Source of the DNA: Clostridiales bacterium
GTDB lineage: Bacteria > Bacillota > Clostridia > Oscillospirales > Acutalibacteraceae
DNA: 9,231 nt
NCBI GenBank assembly: GCA_012728445.1
Contig: JAAYFA010000101.1
Coordinates: forward strand, 1-9,231
Direction: 5' to 3'
The position numbers and the translations under genes are program-made. The stretch's first letter is position 1; each line of letters starts with the position of its first letter. The notes under the pieces are model-generated. The model had not been told where the DNA came from. It made no database searches and saw nothing but the letters and a program-made list of their open reading frames with translations. Below are positions 1 through 6,140 of this stretch, one piece after another.

Positions 1-604
1 CCTTAATCTCTGCAATCATCAGCTCGGCAGCCTTGACGTCAATAACAGGAAACGTCTTTTCGCCGACACTATCAAGCTGTGCGGCGTCTATACAAACGGG
101 GTCAAAAAGCGTATCTTTCGCTGCACCGATAGCCGCTATATGTGCGCCGACAGTAATACCGCGCTGCGCCAAAATCTGCTTGCATACAGCCCCCGCAAAA
201 CAAAGTGGTGCCGTCATTCTGCCGGAAAAGTGCCCACCGCCCCGTATATCGCTGAAACCTTCAAACTTTATATACGCCGGGTAATCCGAATGCGACGGTC
301 TTGGAACGTCGCGAAGGTTGTCGTAGTCTTTGGAGCGGACATCCTTGTTCTCAATCATTGCGCAAAGAGGTGCCCCGCAGGTGACGCCGTCCAACAGGCC
401 GGACAGAACAACCGGCGCGTCTTGCTCCTGCCTTGGGGTAACATACCCCGTGCTGCCCGGCGCGCGGCGGCTCATAAACTGCCGCACTTGCTCCATATCG
501 ATCATTTCCCCTGCCGGCAGACCGTCGATGACCACACCAATAGCCTTGGAATGTGATTGCCCGAAGATGGTTACCTTAACATCTTGCCCAAAATTAGATG
601 ACAT
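1..604 (-). CDS. aroC: Chorismate synthase, N-terminal two thirds (3' end outside window)
   Basis: Chorismate synthase converts 5-enolpyruvylshikimate-3-phosphate (EPSP) to chorismate with reduced FMN, the last common step of aromatic synthesis, in the cytosol. The 201 visible residues carry the family landmarks: FGQSHS around residues 14-19 with the conserved His18, the GVVIDGLPAG segment (23-32), SRRAPG (45-50), an RPSHSDY motif with the second conserved His, and GGGHFSGRMTAP. FGQSHS replaces the more usual FGESHG. The ATG at 604-602 is preceded by GGGAGG at about 8 nt, which lies inside the end of aroA. The two genes overlap by 11 nt, suggesting translational coupling. It is the fifth gene of the operon visible here, and the operon may continue beyond the left edge. 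The identity is secure; only the C-terminus is unseen. Confidence 0.96.
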   Translation of the reverse strand, partial: MSSNFGQDVKVTIFGQSHSKAIGVVIDGLPAGEMIDMEQVRQFMSRRAPGSTGYVTPRQEQDAPVVLSGLLDGVTCGAPLCAMIENKDVRSKDYDNLRDVPRPSHSDYPAYIKFEGFSDIRGGGHFSGRMTAPLCFAGAVCKQILAQRGITVGAHIAAIGAAKDTLFDPVCIDAAQLDSVGEKTFPVIDVKAAELMIAEIK

Positions 605-1853
605 TTGCAAGACCTCCCAGTTTATTATAATCCCGGAAGAAATCGGGATAAGATTTTTCTACCGCCTCAGCACCTTGGATGATAATCGGTTCTTTACACG
701 CGCCGGCAACCGCCGCTAAAGCCATCACAATCCTGTGGTCGTTGCATCCGTGGACCGTGCCGCCGGCGAGCTGTTCTTTTCCTCTTATCACAAGGGAATC
801 TTCCAGTTCTTGCACATCGGCACCAATGGCATTGAGGCTTTGTGCGATGGCGTGTAGCCGATCGCTTTCCTTCAGCCTGACTCGTCCCGCGTTTCTAAGC
901 AGCGAGATTCCTTTTGCAACTGCCGCCACGCCCGCTAAAACGGGCACCAGGTCGGGTATTTCGCCCACATCAAGCGAAATGGCGTGGAGTTCTTTTCTCC
1001 CCGCAAAAGCTGTGCCGTTTTCAAAAGTTGCGTCCGAACCCATTTGTTTTAATATGTTAAGCATCCTACGGTCACATTGCAAGGAATCCGCATCAAGGCC
1101 GGTGCAGGCAATCTGCCCGTTTATGGCCCCGGTCGCAAGCCAAAAAGCGGAGTTGGACCAGTCGCCTTCCACCAAAACGCTACCGGGCGAACTATATTTT
1201 TGTCCACCGGGGATAATAAAACTGTCCTTTTCGCAGATAATTGACAGTCCGAATTTTGTGAGCGTGCTGAGGGTCATATCGACATAGCCGGATGATTCGA
1301 GCGGCGAGGTTAACACAATCTCGCTTGTTCCTTGGAGCAGCGGTAACGCGAAAAGAAGCCCGGATACAAACTGCGAACTCACATTGCCCGGCAGTTCATA
1401 TCTGCCGCTTGAGAGCTTGCCCTCAACTTGTAACGGCAACATTTCACCGCTAAAGGTACAGCCGTTGGCCTGCATAGCCTCTATAATCGCCGACAATGGT
1501 CTTTCCGGCAGTCTGCCGGAACCGGTTATATTAAACTTGTCATAAAGCACCGCGGCAACAGGCAGTAAAAAGCGAAGGGTGGAACCGCTTTCGCCGCAGT
1601 CCAAAAGCGGGGTATGGGTCAAGGTTTGCCAAAGTGGATTGACGGTGACCGTGTTGCGTAGCGTTTTGATTTTACAACCCATGGCGGTCAAGCAATCCAT
1701 CGTGGCCGCAATATCTCGGGAAATATTTTTAATGGTGATTTCAGTTGGCTTGTCGCTAAGTGCCGCGCAAATCAGCAACCGATGGGCGTCGGATTTTGAT
1801 TCGACAGCTTCGACGGTACCCGTCAGCGCCGCCGGCGTAATAGAAATATCCAA
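594..1853 (-). CDS. aroA: 3-phosphoshikimate 1-carboxyvinyltransferase (EPSP synthase)
   Basis: EPSP synthase transfers the enolpyruvyl group of PEP to shikimate-3-phosphate. The 419 residues are close to the usual length of about 430. Visible landmarks are SKSDAHR (19-25, substrate-binding Lys20, Ser21, Arg25), ESGSTLR (88-94, the PEP-site loop), NVSSQFVSGLL (157-167), EIPDLVP with the likely catalytic Asp301, RLKESDR (326-332, with Glu329), NDHRIVMA (371-378) and Lys400. The start codon is TTG (1853-1851), not ATG. It follows the aroB stop by only 2 nt, and its Shine-Dalgarno GGGAGGAG is formed by the last codons of aroB. This spacing fixes the start and implies coupling to aroB. The 3' end overlaps aroC by 11 nt. 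The identity is secure from the motifs and the context of other aromatic pathway genes. Confidence 0.97.
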   Translation of the reverse strand: MDISITPAALTGTVEAVESKSDAHRLLICAALSDKPTEITIKNISRDIAATMDCLTAMGCKIKTLRNTVTVNPLWQTLTHTPLLDCGESGSTLRFLLPVAAVLYDKFNITGSGRLPERPLSAIIEAMQANGCTFSGEMLPLQVEGKLSSGRYELPGNVSSQFVSGLLFALPLLQGTSEIVLTSPLESSGYVDMTLSTLTKFGLSIICEKDSFIIPGGQKYSSPGSVLVEGDWSNSAFWLATGAINGQIACTGLDADSLQCDRRMLNILKQMGSDATFENGTAFAGRKELHAISLDVGEIPDLVPVLAGVAAVAKGISLLRNAGRVRLKESDRLHAIAQSLNAIGADVQELEDSLVIRGKEQLAGGTVHGCNDHRIVMALAAVAGACKEPIIIQGAEAVEKSYPDFFRDYNKLGGLANVI

Positions 1854-1855
1854 AT

Positions 1856-2926
1856 TTACTCCTCCCGTCCAAGTCCGCTTTTAATAAAGTTTTCCAGTTC
1901 CGACACCGGCAATTTCAGTATTTGTGCTTCGCCGATTCTTATCGGAATAATAAGATGGATAAAACTGCCCGCTCTTTTTTTATCCGACAGCGCTGCTGTT
2001 GCTAAACTTTGCAGATCAAACGAGCAAGCTATCGGCAGTCCGTGTTTTTTTAATGTATCGATAAGCCTGCCAAGGCAAGGCTCTTTCGTCAATTTTTTAT
2101 TTTCGGCGGCGCGGGTAACGATTACCATACCGATGGCCACGGCGTGCCCGTGCGTTATTGTATAATCGCTGAGTTTTTCAATCGCGTGTGCGAGGGTGTG
2201 CCCAAAATTCAGCAGTTGGCGCTCGCCGTTGTCAAACTCATCCCCGGCGACAACATCGCCCTTAATTTGCACACAGCGAGCAATGCACATTTTCGGATGA
2301 CTCCGTAGGCAGTCGCCCGTTTCCAGCATTTCAAAAAGTTCTGTGTCTTTTATCATGCCGTATTTAACCGTTTCAGCCACGCCGTCTGCCAAGATATCGT
2401 CCGAAAGGGTGCCCAGCGTGTCGCAGTCGCAAATCACCAAGCTCGGTTGCCAAAACGCACCCGCCAAATTTTTGCCGGCATCCAAATTAACCCCGGTTTT
2501 TCCGCCGACGGAACTATCTACGGCGGCCAGCAAGGTCGTCGGCATTTGCACAAAGCGTAACCCGCGCATATAACAAGATGCTGCGTACCCCGCCAAGTCC
2601 CCTGTTACGCCGCCACCCAAGGCAACAACTATGTCGCTGCGTGTGAGGGAATGCTGCGCCATAAACTCCAGCAGTTGTGAAAACACTCGGAGATTTTTCG
2701 AATGCTCTCCATGTTGGAAAATGAACTTCACTGTATTAAATCCGGCATCGGCCAAGGATTGCAAAACCGCTTTGCCATAAAGTGCATACACACAGTCGTC
2801 TGTCACCAAAACAGCGGAGCAGGGCGAAAAATATTCTTTAAATATTTCGCCGGTGTTTTTCAAAAGTCCGTTTCCGATGAGGACGTCGTATTTTTTTTGT
2901 GTACAGGCGATTTTTACTGTTTGCAA
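1856..2926 (-). CDS. aroB: 3-dehydroquinate synthase
   Basis: This enzyme cyclises DAHP to 3-dehydroquinate, the second shikimate-pathway step, using NAD and a divalent metal. The 356 residues match the family length. The NAD and substrate motifs are GEHSKNL (73-79), ALGGGVTGDLAGYAA (102-116), MPTTLLAAVDSSVGGKTGVN (128-147) and AETVKYG. By family analogy the metal ligands are Glu185, His243 (FGHT) and His259 (HGHA). The inferred start is TTG at 2926-2924, with an upstream GGAAGGA about 10 nt away; no in-frame ATG lies near enough to keep the conserved N-terminus. It is separated from tyrA by 126 nt containing a perfect inverted repeat, the longest gap in the operon, so a processing site or extra regulation here is possible. 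Its stop sits 2 nt before aroA. Confidence 0.97.
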   Translation of the reverse strand: MQTVKIACTQKKYDVLIGNGLLKNTGEIFKEYFSPCSAVLVTDDCVYALYGKAVLQSLADAGFNTVKFIFQHGEHSKNLRVFSQLLEFMAQHSLTRSDIVVALGGGVTGDLAGYAASCYMRGLRFVQMPTTLLAAVDSSVGGKTGVNLDAGKNLAGAFWQPSLVICDCDTLGTLSDDILADGVAETVKYGMIKDTELFEMLETGDCLRSHPKMCIARCVQIKGDVVAGDEFDNGERQLLNFGHTLAHAIEKLSDYTITHGHAVAIGMVIVTRAAENKKLTKEPCLGRLIDTLKKHGLPIACSFDLQSLATAALSDKKRAGSFIHLIIPIRIGEAQILKLPVSELENFIKSGLGREE

Positions 2927-2980
2927 TTCAGTTCAATCCTTCCCAAAAGGTAAATTGTTGGATTTGTTGTTGTAGATGTT

Positions 2981-3002
2981 TGTAAAGCATATGTGCTTTA
3001 CA
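2981..3002. repeat. Perfect inverted repeat in the tyrA-aroB intergenic gap
   Basis: TGTAAAGCA and TGCTTTACA form two perfect 9-nt arms around a 4-nt centre (TATG on the plus strand). It could be an RNA hairpin in the operon transcript or a protein operator. Neither strand has a U tract after it, so it is not a typical intrinsic terminator. The outer half-sites TGTAAA/TTTACA resemble TyrR half-sites of Gammaproteobacteria, but the spacing between them is 10 nt rather than 6. The inverted repeat itself is certain; the function is unknown. Confidence 0.6.
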
Positions 3003-3052
3003 GGTTAACTTGAGTCCTCTTTTTCAAAGATGAGCGGAAGGCAATTAAAACG

Positions 3053-3889
3053 CTACTCATCATTTAGCTTCTGCTTGATTTCACTACCTTCACGAAGCAT
3101 ATCGCTCAACCCTGCGGCATCGCCCGTTTTGATTGCGGCGCTGTATTCCATCAGCCGCTGTACAAGCGAATCAATCTCTGCCGCAAGGTTTTCACGGTTG
3201 GCCATAAACAGTTCGGTCCACATTTTTTCGTTTAACTTGGCCACCCTGGTCATATCTTTATAACTGCCTGCGGAAAAGCCTTTGTGATGAAGCGCCGCGG
3301 GGTCTTTGACATATGCGCTGGACACCACGTGCGCCAACTGGGAGGTAAAGGCGATCATTTTGTCGTGTTCGTCGGGCGTGGTAATTTGAAAGTTATTGAA
3401 GCCAATTTCTAAGAATAATTTCTTCAAGTTTTCCACCACCGTGATTGGCGTGCCCTCAAATGGTGTTACTATCATGGACGCTTTTTCAAATAAATTCTTC
3501 TTTGAATACTCAAAGCCGGAAAACTCGATGCCTGCCATCGGGTGCCCGCCGACAAAGGTAAAGCCATTTTCGTGCGCGATACTTTCGGCCACCGAGCAGA
3601 CCTCACGCTTTACACCGCAGCAGTCGATGACTACGCCGCCTTTTTTAAACAGCGCCGCGTTCTCAGTCAAAAAGGCAATGGTTGCTTCCAAATACAGCGC
3701 AACAATCACCAAATCGCAAGTTCCCAGTTTTTCGGCCGTGAGCTCACCGTCGATGGCTTCAATGAGCTTTGCCTTGTATACGACCGACGCTTCAATATCC
3801 ATGCCAAGCACGGTATGCGCCGCGTTTTCTTTGATTGCTTTTGCAATGGAACCGCCAATGAGTCCAAGCCCAACTATACCAATTGTCAT
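3053..3889 (-). CDS. tyrA: Prephenate dehydrogenase
   Basis: Prephenate dehydrogenase oxidatively decarboxylates prephenate to 4-hydroxyphenylpyruvate, the committed step to tyrosine. From the ATG at 3889 it has 278 residues. An N-terminal Rossmann fold opens with GIVGLGLIGGS (4-14). Later landmarks are DCCGVKREV (89-97), GGHPMAG with the likely catalytic His116, SQLAHVVSSAY (183-193, His187) and the helical dimerisation region GFSAGSYKDMTRVA (204-217). There is no C-terminal ACT domain, unlike the longer Bacillus enzyme, so tyrosine feedback through that domain is absent. Upstream GGAGG lies 10 nt from this ATG. In-frame GTG codons at 3892 and 3898 are alternative starts; 3892 has 7-nt spacing, while 3898 nearly abuts the ribosome site. 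It is the second structural gene of the operon, about 38 nt after aroF. Confidence 0.93.
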   Translation of the reverse strand: MTIGIVGLGLIGGSIAKAIKENAAHTVLGMDIEASVVYKAKLIEAIDGELTAEKLGTCDLVIVALYLEATIAFLTENAALFKKGGVVIDCCGVKREVCSVAESIAHENGFTFVGGHPMAGIEFSGFEYSKKNLFEKASMIVTPFEGTPITVVENLKKLFLEIGFNNFQITTPDEHDKMIAFTSQLAHVVSSAYVKDPAALHHKGFSAGSYKDMTRVAKLNEKMWTELFMANRENLAAEIDSLVQRLMEYSAAIKTGDAAGLSDMLREGSEIKQKLNDE

Positions 3890-3927
3890 CACATTCACTC
3901 CTCCGTTCTTTTACCGCTTGAACACAA

Positions 3928-4938
3928 TTAATTATATTTGCAGGCAAAGGGCAAAATAGAATTTATCTGCTGAACAAGCTCGGCAAAGACTTCCGGCGTC
4001 AGCGATTGCACACCATCACAAAGCGCATGCGGTGGGTCGTTGTGCACTTCAATCATCAGGCCGTCGGCACCGGCTGCGGCGGCCGCGATAGCCATGGGTC
4101 GAACCAAACGCGCAATCCCTGTCGCATGGCTCGGGTCAATAATAATAGGCAAGTGGGTCAGCTCTTTGAGCAGCGGTATAGCGGACAAATCCAGCGTATT
4201 CCTCGTGGCGGTTTCAAAGGTGCGGATACCTCTTTCGCAAAGCACAACCTTTTCGTTGCCTTCTGACATAATATATTCCGCACTCATTAAGAGTTCCTGC
4301 AGGGTACTCGACAGCCCACGTTTGAGTAAAATCGGCTTGTCCATGCGCCCGAGTTCCTTGAGCAATTCAAAGTTTTGCATATTCCGCGCACCGACTTGGA
4401 TAAAATCAACATCGTCAAACAAGTTCAGCTGCGACAAATCCATGACCTCCGTCACGATCGGGAGCCCGGTCAGCTTTTTTGCCTTGAGCAGTAAATCCAA
4501 GCCATGTGCACGTAACCCTTGGAAAGCATAGGGGGAAGTACGCGGTTTAAATGCGCCGCCGCGCAGGATAGTTGCACCGGCCGCTTTAACGCTTTCGGCT
4601 ATACTGCAAAGCTGTTCCTCGGACTCGATGGAACACGGGCCTGCGATGATTTGTAGCTGACCTCCGCCAATTTTAACCCCGCCAACATCAATCACCGAAT
4701 TATTGGGATGGAACTTACGGTTAGCTTTTTTATACGGTTCCTGCACAAGCTTGACATCCTCCACAATGCTCAGCGCACGGATTAAGTCGGCGTCTATTAT
4801 AGTTGTGTCGCCAATCAGCCCCACAACCGTCTGGCGCTGCCCCAGGCTAACGTGGACATCGATATTCATGCTTTTGAGCCAGTCCTTTAAGTTTTCAAAC
4901 TGTTCCTTATCGTGGTTTTCTTTGAGTATAACGATCAT
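3928..4938 (-). CDS. aroF: 3-deoxy-7-phosphoheptulonate (DAHP) synthase, type I-beta with N-terminal regulatory domain
   Basis: DAHP synthase condenses PEP with erythrose-4-phosphate, the entry step of the shikimate pathway. The 336 residues match the Thermotoga-type enzyme: a small ferredoxin-like/ACT-like domain at about 1-70 precedes a KDO8P-synthase-like barrel. Visible landmarks are IAGPCSIES (98-106, metal ligand Cys102), RGGAFKPRTSPYAFQG (126-141), LLKRGLSST (204-212), IIDPSHATG (266-274, His271), MIEVH (Glu297) and CDG (Asp308), a complete metal set by homology. In relatives the N-terminal domain mediates inhibition by tyrosine and/or phenylalanine, so enzyme-level feedback is likely here. 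The ATG at 4938 is preceded by GAGGGGGAG about 7 nt upstream. It is the first structural gene after a leader-peptide attenuator. The symbol varies among aroF, aroG and aroA between genomes. Confidence 0.95.
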   Translation of the reverse strand: MIVILKENHDKEQFENLKDWLKSMNIDVHVSLGQRQTVVGLIGDTTIIDADLIRALSIVEDVKLVQEPYKKANRKFHPNNSVIDVGGVKIGGGQLQIIAGPCSIESEEQLCSIAESVKAAGATILRGGAFKPRTSPYAFQGLRAHGLDLLLKAKKLTGLPIVTEVMDLSQLNLFDDVDFIQVGARNMQNFELLKELGRMDKPILLKRGLSSTLQELLMSAEYIMSEGNEKVVLCERGIRTFETATRNTLDLSAIPLLKELTHLPIIIDPSHATGIARLVRPMAIAAAAAGADGLMIEVHNDPPHALCDGVQSLTPEVFAELVQQINSILPFACKYN

Positions 4939-4964
4939 TATTGCTCCCCCTCTTAAAATACCAT

Positions 4965-5005
4965 AAAAATATAAAAACTCCCCAGCGAATTTCGCTGCGG
5001 AGCTT
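4965..5005 (-). terminator. Attenuator (intrinsic terminator) between leader peptide and aroF
   Basis: On the minus strand CTCCGCAGCG (5002-4993) pairs with CGCTGGGGAG (4987-4978) around a small AAAUU loop with one G-G mismatch. The stem can extend outward through AAG with the U tract (one G-U). UUUUU, a short AUA interruption and another UUUUU follow at once. The hairpin lies 22 nt after the leader stop and about 27 nt before the aroF ATG, and transcription must pass it to reach the operon. Its 5' arm is also the 3' half of the competing antiterminator. Confidence 0.9.
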
Positions 5006-5058
5006 AACGGCTTTGTAATGGTCTCTATTTTACAAGCAGTCTCCTATTTGCAGCAAAA
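4990..5058 (-). promoter_or_regulatory. Antiterminator fold competing with the attenuator
   Basis: UUUUGCUGC (5058-5050) can pair with GCAGCGAAA (4998-4990) over 9 bp with one G-U. After a 5-nt bulge (AAAUA), GGAG (5044-5041) pairs with CUCC (5002-4999). The enclosed segment holds a small hairpin of its own, UUGUAA (5035-5030) with UUACAA (5018-5013). This 13-bp fold uses the 5' arm of the terminator, so the two are mutually exclusive. Upstream CAGCAAA (5113-5107, codons 7-9 of the leader) can pair perfectly with UUUGCUG (5057-5051), giving the classical 1:2 alternative that would block antitermination. The pairings were derived by eye; energies were not calculated. Confidence 0.75.
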
Positions 5059-5132
5059 CTCAAGCTAGCCTTACTAAAATAAAAAGTAAAGCTAAAAGTA
5101 AAATAGTTTGCTGAAAAAGTGTTTGCGTTCAT
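5025..5132 (-). CDS. Phe/Tyr-rich leader peptide (35 aa) of the aromatic operon
   Basis: A short ORF opens with ATG at 5132 behind GGGGAG (5143-5138, 5-nt spacing) and ends in TAG at 5027-5025. Of 35 residues, 7 are Phe (6, 11, 13, 15, 17, 19, 26), all TTT codons, and 2 are Tyr (10, 18). Residues 10-19 read YFTFSFTFYF, so 7 of 10 are aromatic. There is no Trp codon. It lies between a good promoter and an intrinsic terminator immediately before aroF. The composition, ribosome site and placement match leader peptides of ribosome-mediated attenuation such as that of E. coli pheA. Inferred role: when charged tRNA-Phe or tRNA-Tyr is scarce, the ribosome stalls in the aromatic run, leaving codons 25-31 free to form the antiterminator; when supply is good, it reaches the stop and the terminator forms. 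The peptide itself probably has no other function. Confidence 0.88.
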   Translation of the reverse strand: MNANTFSANYFTFSFTFYFSKASLSFAANRRLLVK

Positions 5133-5164
5133 TTTTTCTCCCCACAAATAAATAGATTACTGAA

Positions 5165-5193
5165 ATTATTGCATATGACAATCAGAATGTCAA
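5165..5193 (-). promoter_or_regulatory. Sigma-A-type promoter of the aro operon
   Basis: A perfect -35 TTGACA (5193-5188), a 17-nt spacer and a -10 AATAAT (5170-5165, five of six consensus bases) point leftwards to the leader. The start of transcription should be near 5158, about 25 nt before the leader ATG. Directly upstream of the -35 is an A/T-rich tract, including the palindrome TAAAAATATTTTTA at about 5202-5215, which could act as an UP element. Confidence 0.82.
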
Positions 5194-5288
5194 GCGATTT
5201 TTAAAAATATTTTTAGCCCTTTAAAGCGGTAAACAGCAGCTCGTTGTGCATAACCTCTAGTCATCCCGCAAGCCGCTTCCCCGGAATT

Positions 5289-5906
5289 TTATTTATTTGC
5301 TTGTTTACTTTTATCTTTTAAGAATTTTTTAAACGGTGTTTTGTCACCCAATAAGTAGCCCGCAAAAAAGAAAAAATAGGATACGCCCGGCAGAATAATC
5401 GGTAAGAAAAGGCTGTTGAGCCTTGATTCACTGAAGACCATATACCAAGCCGGTGTCAGAAATATCCAGTTATACGGCGTATTAACAAGCAGAATAAGTG
5501 GATTGAAGCGTACCTTTTCATAAAACAAACCACAGACTAAGGTATAAATCAGCGGAAAAATAATCGGCAAATAACGCAGGATGATATTTGTCGGTCTGAC
5601 AATCGGGGGCTTGATGCTATCCTTTTTGTCTGCTCCAAATAAAATATGGCGGGGTGTAAAGGATGACAAATAATAGGTCTTTGCATTTTTGTAATACACC
5701 CCGCAGCAGAAAAAAACGATGACAGGTACCGCACAAGCCGCATAAGAATAGATATCTAACCCTTTTTTTACCTCGAGCATGTTAAAAACAACAAAGCTGA
5801 AGATGATAAAAGGAATGTAAGCGAGCAAAAGAAAAAAGTTAAACACAAGCATAATCGTGAGCTGTGTTTTAAAAAAATATGTCAACTGGTTTTTCCAATT
5901 TTTCAT
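5289..5906 (-). CDS. Multi-pass membrane protein of unknown function
   Basis: I do not recognise this family. The favoured start is the ATG at 5906 (protein begins MKNWKNQLTYFF), with AAAGGA about 11 nt upstream, giving 205 residues. A longer in-frame reading back to 5981 would add 25 residues but overlaps the likely promoter. Hydrophobic stretches suggest about five membrane segments, near residues 17-43, 53-72, 112-130, 138-160 and 165-188. A polar loop with KDSIKPP lies between the second and third, and the C-terminus is very basic (KKFLKDKSKQANK), which would favour a cytoplasmic tail. No enzyme motif or signal peptide is evident. It is a single gene, transcribed in the same direction as the aro operon but upstream of that operon's own promoter, and divergent from araM. 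Confidence refers to it being a real gene. Confidence 0.7.
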   Translation of the reverse strand: MKNWKNQLTYFFKTQLTIMLVFNFFLLLAYIPFIIFSFVVFNMLEVKKGLDIYSYAACAVPVIVFFCCGVYYKNAKTYYLSSFTPRHILFGADKKDSIKPPIVRPTNIILRYLPIIFPLIYTLVCGLFYEKVRFNPLILLVNTPYNWIFLTPAWYMVFSESRLNSLFLPIILPGVSYFFFFAGYLLGDKTPFKKFLKDKSKQANK

Positions 5907-5951
5907 CGTGTTCTCATTCCTTTCTGATGATAGTAATCCGGGAAGCAACCG

Positions 5952-5981
5952 AATATAGCTGAATCCGAAAAAATATACCAA
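5952..5981 (-). promoter_or_regulatory. Candidate promoter of the membrane protein gene
   Basis: TTGGTA (5981-5976, four of six -35 bases) and TATATT (5957-5952, five of six -10 bases) are separated by 18 nt. This would start transcription near 5945, some 40 nt before the chosen ATG. A nearby TTGACA at about 6031-6026 has no good -10 partner. Confidence 0.35.
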
Positions 5982-6081
5982 ACGCCTAATATCGTTGAGG
6001 ACATATTCTCATAAATAATTGTCTATGTCAATGACCACGGACAGTTTTTCTTGTCTAAAGGCTCACAAAACCTAGAAAGAA

Positions 6082-6109
6082 TTGATTTTTACCCTCGCGG
6101 TGATATAAT
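6082..6109 (+). promoter_or_regulatory. Extended -10 promoter of the araM gene
   Basis: TTGATT (6082-6087), a 16-nt spacer and a perfect TATAAT (6104-6109), preceded by TG at 6101-6102, make an extended -10 promoter (TGaTATAAT). Transcription should start near 6116. An in-frame ATG at 6108 overlaps the -10 box and so cannot be the start used from this promoter, which supports 6141 as the start of the gene. Confidence 0.75.
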
Positions 6110-6140
6110 GGATATACTGATTTACGGGGGGTACCTTTTC

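Noticed and set aside
679..1287. Long plus-strand open frame opposite aroA (also those opposite tyrA and aroF)
   Set aside because: Antisense shadows of well-conserved genes. No ribosome site or recognisable protein.
4939..5160. T-box or other riboswitch upstream of aroF
   Set aside because: The leader is too short for a T-box, no T-box antiterminator sequence was seen, and the coding leader peptide with terminator explains the region.
5194..5288. Possible terminator for the membrane protein gene (AAGCGG near 5277 with CCGCTT near 5228, minus strand)
   Set aside because: The stem is only 6-7 bp around a loop of about 43 nt with no proper U tract, so it was not called.
6108..6140. Upstream in-frame ATG at 6108 as start of araM
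   Set aside because: It overlaps the -10 box of the extended -10 promoter and lacks a ribosome site. The ATG at 6141 fits the family N-terminus.
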